Shown: positions 42,797 to 52,047 of the stretch, piece after piece
How the letters are laid out: the number at the start of each line of letters is the position of its first letter
How positions within the stretch are numbered: position 1 is the stretch's first letter
Assembly: GCF_044197065.1 (NCBI RefSeq)
Contig: NZ_JBIQOI010000002.1
Location: 992,001-1,056,000, forward strand
Length of the DNA stretch: 64,000 nt
Reading direction: 5' to 3'
DNA from: Kluyvera ascorbata_C
GTDB taxonomy: Bacteria > Pseudomonadota > Gammaproteobacteria > Enterobacterales > Enterobacteriaceae
The notes under the pieces: model-generated
Databases searched by the model: none
What the model saw: only the letters and a program-made list of their open reading frames with translations
What the model was told of the DNA's origin: nothing
Translations under genes and position numbers: made by a program

Positions 42797-43447
42797 ATGG
42801 CAAAACTACAGGCGCTTTTTGGCGGGACCTTCGATCCCATTCACTACGGTCACCTTAAGCCGGTAGAGATTCTGGCCAACCTGATTGGTCTGTCTCGGGT
42901 CATTATTATGCCCAACAACGTGCCACCGCACCGCCCGCAGCCGGAAGCCACCAGCGAACAGCGCAAGTTTATGGTCGAACTGGCCATTGCCGACAAACCG
43001 CTGTTCGTCCTCGACGAACGCGAACTGCGCCGCGATACGCCATCCTGGACGGCAGATACGCTGCAGGAATGGCGGCAGGAGCAAGGCCCAGATCAACCGC
43101 TCGCGTTTATCATCGGCCAGGACTCACTGCTGACCTTCCCAAGCTGGGAGCGCTATGAAACGATCCTCGATAACGCTCATCTGCTGGTCACACGTCGACC
43201 TGGCTATCCGCTGACCATGAAGCAAGAAGAACACCAGCAGTGGCTCGACCGCCACCTCACCAGCAATATCGAAGACCTACATAACCAGCCAGCAGGGAAA
43301 ATTTACCTCGCGGAAACACCGTGGTTTGACGTCTCCGCTACGCTGATTCGTGAACGCTTAGAGCGCGGCGAGTCCTGCGAGGAAATGATGCCGGAGGCCG
43401 TGCTCTCTTACATCATGAATCAGGGGCTCTATCACCACGGCGCCTAG
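42797..43447 (+). CDS. nadD: Nicotinate-mononucleotide adenylyltransferase NadD
   Basis: A 216-residue enzyme that makes nicotinate adenine dinucleotide from NaMN and ATP in NAD synthesis. The nucleotidyltransferase signature GGTFDPIHYGHL is near the N-terminus and the C-terminal substrate motif is SATLIRERLERGES. Two starts are possible: 42788 (overlapping holA) and 42797; the second is favoured because GGAT lies just upstream and it matches the E. coli protein better. cobC follows 23 bp later. Confidence 0.95.
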   Translation: MAKLQALFGGTFDPIHYGHLKPVEILANLIGLSRVIIMPNNVPPHRPQPEATSEQRKFMVELAIADKPLFVLDERELRRDTPSWTADTLQEWRQEQGPDQPLAFIIGQDSLLTFPSWERYETILDNAHLLVTRRPGYPLTMKQEEHQQWLDRHLTSNIEDLHNQPAGKIYLAETPWFDVSATLIRERLERGESCEEMMPEAVLSYIMNQGLYHHGA

Positions 43448-43470
43448 CGCCAGGCTAAAGGGGAAGCACG

Positions 43471-44082
43471 ATGAAAATCTGGCTGGTGCGCCACGGTGAA
43501 ACTGAAGCCAACGTAGCAAGGCTTTACAGCGGCCACACCCCTACTCCACTTACAGAAAAAGGTCAGCAGCAGGCTCAACGGCTCGGCGAGATGCTGCATC
43601 ACGTTCCCTTCGACCGCGTACTGTGCAGCGAACTGGAGCGCACCCAGCATACGGCGCGTCTGCTGTTAGGCAATCGTCAAATTCCCGTCACGCCACACCC
43701 GCTGCTTAACGAAATGTTTTTCGGTGACTGGGAGATGCGTCATCACCGTGACCTTCAGATTGAAGATAAAGAAAACTACGCCGCCTGGTGCGCCGACTGG
43801 CAGCATGCCGCGCCGACCAATGGCGAAAGCTTTCCCGATTTTTCTGGTCGCATCTCGGCATTTACTGCCGAGCTCGCTCACTACCAGGATGAAAATCTGC
43901 TTATCGTCAGTCACCAGGGCGTGCTTAGCCTGCTGACAGCGCTGTTACTCGGCATGCCGATGGCCGGAATGTGGCATTTTCGCATCGACCACGGCGCGTG
44001 GAGCGTTATTGATTTTTCAGCGGAATTCGTCACCCTCCGAGTGCTCAATAGTCGCGCAATCTGGCTGCCGGAAGCGGAATAA
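43471..44082 (+). CDS. cobC: Alpha-ribazole phosphatase CobC
   Basis: A 203-residue histidine-phosphatase family enzyme that removes the phosphate from adenosylcobalamin 5'-phosphate or alpha-ribazole 5'-phosphate in nucleotide-loop assembly. The phospho-His motif is VRHGETEAN (residues 5-13), with the second conserved His in SHQGV. It lies after nadD as in E. coli. The next 260 bp (44083-44342) is a promoter-like gap before rsfS, with a GGGTATACT extended -10 near 44290. Confidence 0.93.
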   Translation: MKIWLVRHGETEANVARLYSGHTPTPLTEKGQQQAQRLGEMLHHVPFDRVLCSELERTQHTARLLLGNRQIPVTPHPLLNEMFFGDWEMRHHRDLQIEDKENYAAWCADWQHAAPTNGESFPDFSGRISAFTAELAHYQDENLLIVSHQGVLSLLTALLLGMPMAGMWHFRIDHGAWSVIDFSAEFVTLRVLNSRAIWLPEAE

Positions 44083-44342
44083 AACGGATTTCTGCACCAG
44101 ACCTCCGTCCACCCATTGACACGCGTTGCAAGGCTGTTATCCTCCGCAGCCAGAAACATCCCCCTCCAACACTTGTGGACAGAAATTGTTTTACAAAAAT
44201 GGCGATGCAATCGGCGTGAAGGGATGGGATGATAGCCCGCCAGAACGCTCGTTCGGTGATTTTTTGTCCCGATAATGTTTTCAGTTCGGGTATACTGTCA
44301 GGCTGTTTAATATTGTTTATCTTCACACCCCAGGGGGAACAC

Positions 44343-44660
44343 TTGCAGGGTAAAGCACTCCAGGATTTTGTTGTCGACAAAATTGATGATTTGAAAGGTC
44401 AGGACATCATCTCTATTGATGTTAAAGGTAAATCCAGCATTACTGATTGCATGGTTATCTGTACTGGCACCTCTAGCCGCCACGTAATGTCCATTGCTGA
44501 CCATGTGGTCCAGGAATCCCGCGCCGCCGGTTTGCTGCCGATGGGCGTTGAAGGCGAAAATACCGGCGACTGGATTGTTGTTGATTTAGGCGATGTCATT
44601 GTCCATGTCATGCAGGAAGACAGCCGTCGCCTGTATGAACTGGAAAAGCTCTGGGGTTAA
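44343..44660 (+). CDS. rsfS: Ribosome silencing factor RsfS, TTG start
   Basis: A 105-residue protein that binds ribosomal protein L14 and blocks subunit joining in slow growth. The TTG at 44343 is chosen: GGGGGAAC lies 6 bases upstream, the product starts LQGKALQDFV, and the length equals E. coli RsfS. The conserved core (DITDCMVICTGTSSRHV-like, here SITDCMVICTG) is intact. rlmH begins 3 bp after its stop, which places it at the head of the rlmH-mrdA-mrdB-rlpA group. Confidence 0.95.
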   Translation: MQGKALQDFVVDKIDDLKGQDIISIDVKGKSSITDCMVICTGTSSRHVMSIADHVVQESRAAGLLPMGVEGENTGDWIVVDLGDVIVHVMQEDSRRLYELEKLWG

Positions 44661-44663
44661 GTT

Positions 44664-45131
44664 GTGAAGCTGCAGTTGGTCGCCGTCGGCACCAAAATGC
44701 CGGATTGGGTACAAACCGGATTTACCGAATACCTTCGTCGTTTTCCGAAAGATATGCCGTTCGAACTGGTGGAAATTCCTGCCGGCAAGCGCGGTAAAAA
44801 CGCGGACATCAAACGTATTCTGGATAAAGAGGGCGAGTTAATGCTCGCCGCCGCAGGAAAAAACCGCATCGTCACGCTGGATATTCCAGGCAAACCCTGG
44901 GATACGCCACAGCTTGCGCGCGAGCTGGAACGCTGGAAAGGCGACGGTCGTGACGTCAGTCTGCTTATCGGCGGCCCTGAAGGTCTTTCCCCGGCATGCA
45001 AAGCCGCAGCAGAACAAAGTTGGTCGCTCTCCACGCTGACGCTCCCGCACCCGCTTGTGCGCGTGCTGGTTGCCGAAAGTTTGTACCGGGCGTGGAGTAT
45101 TACCACCAACCACCCTTACCACCGCGAGTAA
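44664..45131 (+). CDS. rlmH: 23S rRNA pseudouridine-1915 N3-methyltransferase RlmH
   Basis: A 155-residue SPOUT-fold methyltransferase modifying pseudouridine 1915 in helix 69 of 23S rRNA. The SAM-binding knot residues are in LLIGGPEGLSPA and the C-terminal TLPHPLVRVLVAESLYRAW. Start is GTG at 44664. mrdA follows after 26 bp. Confidence 0.97.
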   Translation: MKLQLVAVGTKMPDWVQTGFTEYLRRFPKDMPFELVEIPAGKRGKNADIKRILDKEGELMLAAAGKNRIVTLDIPGKPWDTPQLARELERWKGDGRDVSLLIGGPEGLSPACKAAAEQSWSLSTLTLPHPLVRVLVAESLYRAWSITTNHPYHRE

Positions 45132-45157
45132 TGAGACCTAGGTAGATTAAGCAGCGA

Positions 45158-47059
45158 ATGAAACTACAGAATTCTTTTCGCGACTATACGGCAGAGTCCG
45201 CGCTTTTTGTGCGCCGGGCGGTGGTCGCTTTTTTGGGAATTTTGCTGCTTACCGGCGTGCTGATTGCCAACCTCTACAATTTGCAGATCGTCCGTTTTAC
45301 CGACTACCAGACGCGTTCTAACGAAAACCGCATCAAGCTGGTGCCTATCGCGCCAAGTCGCGGCATTATTTACGATCGCAACGGGACGCCGCTGGCGCTT
45401 AACCGCACCATCTACCAGCTAGAAATCATGCCGGAAAAAGTCGACAGCGTGCAGGAGACCATTGATGGCCTGCGCAGCGTCGTCGACCTTTCCGATGATG
45501 ATATTGCCGCCTTTAAAAAAGAGCGCGCGCGTTCGCATCGCTTTACCTCCATTCCGCTGAAAACCAACCTCACCGAAGTGCAGGTGGCGCGCTTTGCCGT
45601 CAACCAGTACCGTTTCCCGGGCGTTGAGGTTAAAGGCTACAAGCGCCGCTTCTATCCGTATGGTTCTGCCCTGACCCACGTCATCGGCTACGTCTCCAAA
45701 ATTAACGATAAAGACGTCGACCGCCTGGATAAAGACGGTAAGCTCGCCAACTATGCGGCGACCCACGATATCGGCAAACTCGGTATCGAACGTTATTACG
45801 AAGACATGCTGCACGGGCAGACCGGCTATGAAGAGGTTGAGGTTAACAACCGTGGCCGCGTTATCCGCCAGCTCAAAGAGGTGCCGCCGCAGGCCGGTCA
45901 CGATATCTACCTGACGCTTGATCTGAAGCTACAGCAGTATATCGAAACTCTGCTCGCCGGTAGCCGTGCCGCCGTGGTGGTCACAGACCCACGCAACGGC
46001 AGCATTCTGGCGCTGGTTTCAATGCCAAGCTACGATCCAAACCTGTTCGTTGATGGCATTTCCAGTAAAGACTACAGCGGCCTGCTAAACGATCCAAACA
46101 CGCCGCTGGTGAACCGTGCCACCCAGGGGGTTTACCCTCCAGCCTCAACGGTGAAACCGTATGTGGCCGTCTCCGCTATGAGCGCGGGTGTGATTAACCG
46201 CAATACCAGCCTGTTTGACCCAGGGTGGTGGCAGCTTCCTGGCTCAGAAAAACGCTATCGTGACTGGAAAAAATGGGGCCACGGCCACCTGAACGTCACC
46301 AAAGCGCTGGAAGAGTCCGCGGATACCTTCTTCTACCAGGTCGCCTATGATATGGGTATTGACCGTCTGTCTGAGTGGATGAGCAAGTTTGGCTACGGTG
46401 ATTACACCGGCATCGACCTTTCGGAAGAACGTTCCGGTAACATGCCGACGCGCGAATGGAAGCTGAAACGCTTTAAGAAACCGTGGTATCAGGGCGATAC
46501 CATTCCGGTGGGGATCGGTCAGGGTTACTGGACCGCGACACCTATCCAGATGAGCAAAGCGCTGATGATCCTGATTAACGATGGCATCATCAAAACGCCT
46601 CATCTACTCGCCAGCACGGTAGAAGATGGAAAAAAAGTCCCCTGGGTCCAGCCTCAGGAACCGCCAATTGGCGATATTCACTCCGGCTACTGGGAAATTG
46701 CTAAAGATGGGATGTTTGGCGTTGCCAACCGTGGCAACGGTACCGCGCATAAGTATTTTGCCAGCGCGCCGTACAAAATTGCCGCCAAGTCAGGTACCGC
46801 CCAGGTGTTTGGTCTGAAAGCAAACGAAACGTACAACGCCCACCGTATTGCAGAGCGTTTGCGTGACCATAAATTAATGACCGCGTTCGCACCGTATAAC
46901 GACCCGCAGGTGGCGGTCGCTATTATTTTAGAAAACGGCGGTGCGGGTCCGGCAGTTGGTACCATTATGCGTCAAATTCTCGACCACATTATGTTGGGCG
47001 ATAACAACACCGATTTACCGGCAGAGAACCCAGCCGCCGCCGCGTCGGAGGACCAATAA
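45158..47059 (+). CDS. mrdA: Penicillin-binding protein 2
   Basis: A 633-residue class B transpeptidase of the elongasome, which crosslinks peptidoglycan for rod shape with RodA. One N-terminal membrane helix (about 20-42, VVAFLGILLLTGVLIANLY), a pedestal domain, then the transpeptidase domain with the active-site SxxK (YPPASTVKPYVA), the SxN-like SAD and KSGTAQV. mrdB starts 2 bp after its stop. Confidence 0.98.
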   Translation: MKLQNSFRDYTAESALFVRRAVVAFLGILLLTGVLIANLYNLQIVRFTDYQTRSNENRIKLVPIAPSRGIIYDRNGTPLALNRTIYQLEIMPEKVDSVQETIDGLRSVVDLSDDDIAAFKKERARSHRFTSIPLKTNLTEVQVARFAVNQYRFPGVEVKGYKRRFYPYGSALTHVIGYVSKINDKDVDRLDKDGKLANYAATHDIGKLGIERYYEDMLHGQTGYEEVEVNNRGRVIRQLKEVPPQAGHDIYLTLDLKLQQYIETLLAGSRAAVVVTDPRNGSILALVSMPSYDPNLFVDGISSKDYSGLLNDPNTPLVNRATQGVYPPASTVKPYVAVSAMSAGVINRNTSLFDPGWWQLPGSEKRYRDWKKWGHGHLNVTKALEESADTFFYQVAYDMGIDRLSEWMSKFGYGDYTGIDLSEERSGNMPTREWKLKRFKKPWYQGDTIPVGIGQGYWTATPIQMSKALMILINDGIIKTPHLLASTVEDGKKVPWVQPQEPPIGDIHSGYWEIAKDGMFGVANRGNGTAHKYFASAPYKIAAKSGTAQVFGLKANETYNAHRIAERLRDHKLMTAFAPYNDPQVAVAIILENGGAGPAVGTIMRQILDHIMLGDNNTDLPAENPAAAASEDQ

Positions 47060-47061
47060 AC

Positions 47062-48174
47062 ATGACGGATAATCCGAACAAAAAATCCATTTGGGATAAA
47101 ATCCACATCGACCCTGCCATGCTGCTCATTCTGCTGGCGCTGCTGACCTACAGTGCGTTGGTTATCTGGAGCGCCAGCGGCCAGGATATGGGCATGATGG
47201 AGCGAAAAATCGGCCAGATTGCGATGGGTATCGTCATCATGATCGTGATGGCGCAGATCCCACCGCGCGTATACGAAGGCTGGGCCCCGTGGCTCTATAT
47301 CTTCTGTATTATCCTGCTCGTGGCGGTAGATGCCTTTGGCGCTATCTCCAAAGGCGCACAGCGCTGGCTGGATCTGGGTGTCGTCCGCTTCCAGCCGTCG
47401 GAAATCGCCAAAATCGCGGTGCCGCTGATGGTAGCGCGTTTTATCAACCGCGATGTCTGTCCACCAACGTTGAAAAACACCGGGATCGCGCTGATACTGA
47501 TTTTCCTGCCAACCCTGCTGGTTGCCGCACAGCCTGACCTGGGGACTTCGATTCTTATCGCACTCTCAGGCCTTTTCGTGCTGTTCCTGGCCGGTTTAAG
47601 CTGGCGTTTAATTCTGGTTGCCGTTCTGCTGGTCGCCGCCTTCATTCCGATATTGTGGTTCTTCCTGATGCACGACTATCAACGCCAGCGCGTCATGATG
47701 CTCATGGACCCAGAATCAGACCCGCTGGGCGCGGGCTACCACATTATTCAATCTAAAATCGCCATTGGCTCCGGCGGCCTGCGCGGGAAAGGCTGGCTGC
47801 ACGGTACGCAGTCGCAGCTCGAGTTTCTACCGGAACGCCACACCGACTTTATCTTCGCGGTGCTTTCAGAAGAGCTGGGGCTTATCGGGATTCTTATCCT
47901 TCTGGCGCTCTACGTCCTGCTGATTATGCGCGGACTGTGGATTGCTGCTCAGGCACAAACGTCCTTCGGTCGCGTGATGGCCGGCGGTTTAATGTTGATT
48001 TTATTCGTTTATGTCTTCGTAAATATTGGTATGGTAAGTGGCATCTTGCCGGTGGTTGGCGTACCGCTACCGCTGGTCAGCTACGGGGGCTCGGCCCTGA
48101 TCGTACTGATGGCCGGGTTTGGTATCGTCATGTCGATACACACCCACAGAAAAATGTTGTCAAAAAGCGTCTAA
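47062..48174 (+). CDS. mrdB: Peptidoglycan glycosyltransferase RodA
   Basis: A 370-residue SEDS-family polymerase with about ten membrane segments, partner of PBP2 in lateral wall growth. Family motifs GAQRWLDLGVVRFQPSE and GVPLPLVSYGGSALI are present. Its 3' end lies 10 bp before rlpA. Confidence 0.98.
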   Translation: MTDNPNKKSIWDKIHIDPAMLLILLALLTYSALVIWSASGQDMGMMERKIGQIAMGIVIMIVMAQIPPRVYEGWAPWLYIFCIILLVAVDAFGAISKGAQRWLDLGVVRFQPSEIAKIAVPLMVARFINRDVCPPTLKNTGIALILIFLPTLLVAAQPDLGTSILIALSGLFVLFLAGLSWRLILVAVLLVAAFIPILWFFLMHDYQRQRVMMLMDPESDPLGAGYHIIQSKIAIGSGGLRGKGWLHGTQSQLEFLPERHTDFIFAVLSEELGLIGILILLALYVLLIMRGLWIAAQAQTSFGRVMAGGLMLILFVYVFVNIGMVSGILPVVGVPLPLVSYGGSALIVLMAGFGIVMSIHTHRKMLSKSV

Positions 48175-48184
48175 GGGGTGCTCA

Positions 48185-49315
48185 ATGCGTAAGCAATGGC
48201 TTGGGATCTGCATAGCGGCAGGGCTGCTGGCGGCTTGTTCGAGCGATGATGTTCAACAAAAAACCGTCTCTGCACCACAACCTGCGGTATGTAACGGCCC
48301 GTCGGTAGAAATCAGCGGGGCCGATCCGCGCTTTGAACCCCTGAATGCAACTGCAAATCAGGACTATGAACGCGACGGTAAGAAATACAAAATCGTTCAG
48401 GCCCCGTCAAACTTCAGCCAGGCCGGTCTCGCCGCCATTTATGATGCCGAACCGGGCAGCAACCTGACGGCCTCCGGTGAAGCTTTCGACCCGACGCAGC
48501 TGACGGCGGCGCACCCAACGTTGCCTATTCCGAGCTACGCGCGTATCACCAACCTGGCCAACGGTCGAATGATCGTGGTACGCATTAACGATCGCGGCCC
48601 ATATGGCAACGATCGTGTGATCTCTCTTTCTCGCGCCGCAGCGGATCGTCTAAACACCTCCAATAATACCAAGGTCCGTATCGACCCGATTATTGTGGCT
48701 CAGGATGGTTCACTTTCTGGTCCTGGCATGGCCTGTACCACCGTAGCGAAACAGACCTATGCCCTGCCGAGCCGCCCGGATCTGAGCGGCGGGATGGGCA
48801 GCGCCTCTTCCGCCCCACAGGCCAGCGCTCCACAGGGTGACGTTCGCGCTATCAGCAACGATACCCTGACCTCCGCCGACAACGGCGAAGGCGCACCGGT
48901 GAAAAGCGGTGGTTTCCTTGGCGCCCCAACACCATTAAATAGCGGCGTACTGGAAGAGCCAGCCCCAACGCCAGCCCCTGCCGCGACGGCAGCACCGGTC
49001 AGCGCGCCGGCAAGCACCGCTCCGGTTAGCGCCCCAGCGGCCGCAGCAGTTGCCGCCCCGGCCGCTGCCTCAACTGCATCCGCGACCACCGGCAATTACG
49101 TCGTTCAGGTGGGGGCCGTTAGCGATCAGGCCCGTGCGCAGCAGTATCAGCAGCGCTTAAGTCAGCAGTTTTCCGTACCGGGCCGCGTCACGCAAAACGG
49201 TGCGGTGTGGCGTATTCAGCTCGGTCCGTTCGGCAGCAAAAGCGAGGCCAGCACAATACAACAGCGTTTGCAGAGCGAAGCGCAGCTGCAATCGTTTATT
49301 ACTCACGCCAACTAG
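48185..49315 (+). CDS. rlpA: Septal-ring lytic transglycosylase-like lipoprotein RlpA
   Basis: A 376-residue lipoprotein (lipobox LLAAC, Cys18). It has a double-psi beta-barrel domain (about 78-185, with GLAAIYDAEPGS and RINDRGPYGNDRVISLS) and a C-terminal SPOR domain (about 302-376) that binds denuded septal glycan. Between them lies an Ala/Pro-rich linker of about 60 residues (PAPAATAAPVSAPAST). In Pseudomonas RlpA cuts stripped glycan; in E. coli its activity is unclear. The start at 48185 overlaps nothing and gives a proper signal. Confidence 0.96.
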   Translation: MRKQWLGICIAAGLLAACSSDDVQQKTVSAPQPAVCNGPSVEISGADPRFEPLNATANQDYERDGKKYKIVQAPSNFSQAGLAAIYDAEPGSNLTASGEAFDPTQLTAAHPTLPIPSYARITNLANGRMIVVRINDRGPYGNDRVISLSRAAADRLNTSNNTKVRIDPIIVAQDGSLSGPGMACTTVAKQTYALPSRPDLSGGMGSASSAPQASAPQGDVRAISNDTLTSADNGEGAPVKSGGFLGAPTPLNSGVLEEPAPTPAPAATAAPVSAPASTAPVSAPAAAAVAAPAAASTASATTGNYVVQVGAVSDQARAQQYQQRLSQQFSVPGRVTQNGAVWRIQLGPFGSKSEASTIQQRLQSEAQLQSFITHAN

Positions 49316-49453
49316 AGCGCTCAGAGGTATCCGAATCTTCGTATATGTAAAAGTCATTAACAAAGTCATATGCGATGTCGGATGCCTGTCTGTAGGGCAT
49401 TTGCTATAGTAAGGCACTTTTTTAACTCCATCACGGATGTCGTTGTTTTGACC

Positions 49454-50653
49454 ATGAAGACCTCTTTTTTCGCTCGCTTACTCATTCCGGCGCTCTCCGT
49501 CGCAGCACTGTCTTCCGCTGCCCACGCCGATGACCTGAACATCAAAACCATGATCCCAGGCGTTCCGCAGATTGACGCGGAATCCTACATTCTTATTGAT
49601 TACAACTCCGGTAAAGTCCTGGCTGAGCAGAATGCTGACAGCCGTCGCGACCCGGCGAGCCTGACCAAAATGATGACCAGCTACGTCATCGGCCAGGCAA
49701 TGAAAGCAGGTAAATTTAAAGAGTCAGATTTAGTCACTATCGGCAACGATGCCTGGGCGACCGGCAACCCGGTATTCAAAGGCTCTTCCCTGATGTTCCT
49801 GAAGCCTGGCATGCAGGTTCCTGTATCCCAGCTTATCCGCGGTATTAACCTGCAATCCGGCAACGATGCGTGCGTCGCGATGGCCGACTACGTGGCCGGT
49901 AGCCAGGATGCTTTCGTTGGCTTGATGAACAGCTACGTCACCGCGCTGGGCTTGCAGAACACCCACTTCCAGACCGTTCATGGCCTGGACGCTGATGGTC
50001 AGTACAGCTCCGCACGCGACATGGCGATGATTGGCCAGGCGTTGATCCGTGACGTACCGAACGAATACACCATCTACAAAGAAAAAGAGTTCACCTTTAA
50101 CGGTATCCGTCAGCTCAACCGTAACGGTCTGCTGTGGGACAACAGCCTGAACGTGGACGGCATCAAAACCGGCCACACCGATAAAGCAGGCTACAACCTG
50201 GTGGCTTCCGCAACCGAAGGTCAGATGCGCCTGGTTTCTGCTGTGATGGGCGGTCGTACCTACAAAGGACGTGAAACCGAAAGTAAAAAACTGCTGACCT
50301 GGGGCTTCCGTTTCTTCGAAACCGTGAACCCAATTAAAGCCGGTAAAGAGTTCGCTTCTGAGCCAGCCTGGTTTGGTGATACCGATCGCGCCTCTCTGGG
50401 CGTTGATAAAGACGTTTATCTGACTATCCCACGTGGCCGCATGAAAGACCTGAAGGCCAGCTACGTGCTGACCACCAGCGAACTGCATGCGCCACTGCAG
50501 AAAAATCAGGTTGTAGGGACCATTAACTTCCAGCTGGATGGCAAAACCATCGATCAACGTCCTCTGGTAGTCCTGCAGGAAATTCCTGAAGGCAACTTCT
50601 TCGGTAAGATCATTGATTACATTAAATTAATGTTCCACCACTGGTTTGGTTAA
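49454..50653 (+). CDS. dacA: D-alanyl-D-alanine carboxypeptidase DacA (PBP5)
   Basis: A 399-residue penicillin-binding protein that trims the terminal D-Ala from peptidoglycan pentapeptides. The signal peptide ends near AAHA-DDLN. Catalytic motifs: SLTK (SxxK), SGND (SxN) and KTGHT (KTG). The C-terminal amphipathic helix (GNFFGKIIDYIKLMFHHWFG) anchors it to the inner membrane. The start MKTSFFARLL at 49454 is used. It lies 138 bp after rlpA and before a strong terminator and ybeD. Confidence 0.98.
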   Translation: MKTSFFARLLIPALSVAALSSAAHADDLNIKTMIPGVPQIDAESYILIDYNSGKVLAEQNADSRRDPASLTKMMTSYVIGQAMKAGKFKESDLVTIGNDAWATGNPVFKGSSLMFLKPGMQVPVSQLIRGINLQSGNDACVAMADYVAGSQDAFVGLMNSYVTALGLQNTHFQTVHGLDADGQYSSARDMAMIGQALIRDVPNEYTIYKEKEFTFNGIRQLNRNGLLWDNSLNVDGIKTGHTDKAGYNLVASATEGQMRLVSAVMGGRTYKGRETESKKLLTWGFRFFETVNPIKAGKEFASEPAWFGDTDRASLGVDKDVYLTIPRGRMKDLKASYVLTTSELHAPLQKNQVVGTINFQLDGKTIDQRPLVVLQEIPEGNFFGKIIDYIKLMFHHWFG

Positions 50654-50706
50654 AAATCACCCACTTGAAAGTGTGATTTCCATCCCCATATACTATGCAT
50701 AGTAAA

Positions 50707-50743
50707 AACAACTCCCGCACATTTGGCGGGAGTTGTTCTTTTT
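50707..50743 (+). terminator. Terminator between dacA and ybeD
   Basis: A perfect 12-bp stem AACAACTCCCGC/GCGGGAGTTGTT is followed by CTTTTT. Confidence 0.93.
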
Positions 50744-50759
50744 CAACACTGGAGCTGAC

Positions 50760-51023
50760 ATGAAAACCAAACTGAACGAACTGCTTGAATTCCCTACACC
50801 ATTTACTTACAAAGTAATGGGTCTGGCGAAACCTGAGCTGGTTGACCTGGTGGTTGAAGTGGTACAGCGCCATGCGCCAGGTGACTACTCTCCGCAGATA
50901 AAACCAAGCAGCAAAGGCAATTACCACTCGGTGTCCATTACCATCAATGCTACTCACATTGAGCAGGTAGAGACGCTGTACGAAGAGTTGGGCAATATCG
51001 AAATCGTCCGTATGGTGCTGTAA
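50760..51023 (+). CDS. ybeD: YbeD (DUF493) regulatory-fold protein
   Basis: An 87-residue ferredoxin-like (ACT-like) protein, conserved between dacA and lipB. The start MKTKLNELLEF at 50760 has GGAG 9 bases upstream. The fold resembles the allosteric domain of phosphoglycerate dehydrogenase, and a regulatory part in lipoate metabolism has been suggested from context; the function is not proven. Confidence 0.94.
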   Translation: MKTKLNELLEFPTPFTYKVMGLAKPELVDLVVEVVQRHAPGDYSPQIKPSSKGNYHSVSITINATHIEQVETLYEELGNIEIVRMVL

Positions 51024-51122
51024 TCGCATCACCGTTACCCGGCACAGCCGGGTAACGCCTCCCCCCTTCTCCCTGTGATATACTCTGCAACCATCATTTC
51101 CCCTCTCTGCGGAGACGCTGTT

Positions 51123-51764
51123 TTGGACTTAAATACCCTCCTGATCCGTCAACTTGGCCTGCAATCCTACGAACCCATTTCTCAGGCAATGCATGATTTT
51201 ACCGATAGCCGTGATGAATCCACGCTGGATGAAATCTGGCTGGTTGAACATCAGCCTGTGTTTACGCAAGGCCAGGCAGGTAAGGCCGAACACGTGTTGG
51301 TTCCGGGAGATATTCCGGTGATTCAGAGCGATCGGGGTGGTCAGGTGACTTATCATGGGCCGGGTCAACAGGTAATGTACGTACTGTTAAACCTCAAACG
51401 CCGCAAGCTTGGTGTGCGCGAACTGGTCACGCTTCTGGAGCAGACTGTCGTGAATACGCTGGCAGAAGTCGGCATTGAGGCACATCCGCGCGCCGATGCG
51501 CCGGGTGTTTACGTCGGCGAGAAAAAAATCTGCTCATTGGGGCTGCGCATTCGTAAAGGCTGTTCATTCCACGGTCTGGCACTCAATATTGCCATGGATC
51601 TGTCCCCCTTCCTGAGAATTAACCCTTGTGGTTATGCGGGAATGGAAATGGCCCAGGTTTCGCAATGGGTTAATGACGCGAAGCCGGAAAATATATCCCC
51701 ACGATTAGTCTCCCATTTTTTAGCGCTGCTAAACAATCCGCCTCACGAATATATCCACGCTTAA
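51123..51764 (+). CDS. lipB: Octanoyl-[ACP]:protein N-octanoyltransferase LipB, TTG start
   Basis: A 213-residue enzyme that moves octanoate from acyl carrier protein to lipoyl domains, the first step of lipoate assembly before LipA. The TTG at 51123 gives the E. coli length and has GGAG upstream; the frame is open to an ATG at 51075 lacking support. The catalytic pair lies in KKICSLGLRIRKGCSFHG and INPCGYAGM (Lys and Cys). ybeF and lipA follow. Confidence 0.96.
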   Translation: MDLNTLLIRQLGLQSYEPISQAMHDFTDSRDESTLDEIWLVEHQPVFTQGQAGKAEHVLVPGDIPVIQSDRGGQVTYHGPGQQVMYVLLNLKRRKLGVRELVTLLEQTVVNTLAEVGIEAHPRADAPGVYVGEKKICSLGLRIRKGCSFHGLALNIAMDLSPFLRINPCGYAGMEMAQVSQWVNDAKPENISPRLVSHFLALLNNPPHEYIHA

Positions 51765-52047
51765 TATATTATATATTTTGGCCCAATAATCCGTTGGGCC
51801 ATTCACTATATTTGTCTGTCGCCCTTTACAATAAGGGAATGATTCTCTATTTTTTCTTAATGATTTCACTATAAAATGCATCGTAGATCGCAATTTTGCG
51901 TAAAAAACCGCACATAAACATAGATTACATCAAAGCATTAGCTTTACTAATGCATTGACTCATAACGCAAAAATCGCGTTTTTATCTTGCGATCGAGTGG
52001 CGACCAGAATAATAATATTATTATTACGATAAACTATCATTCATGGT

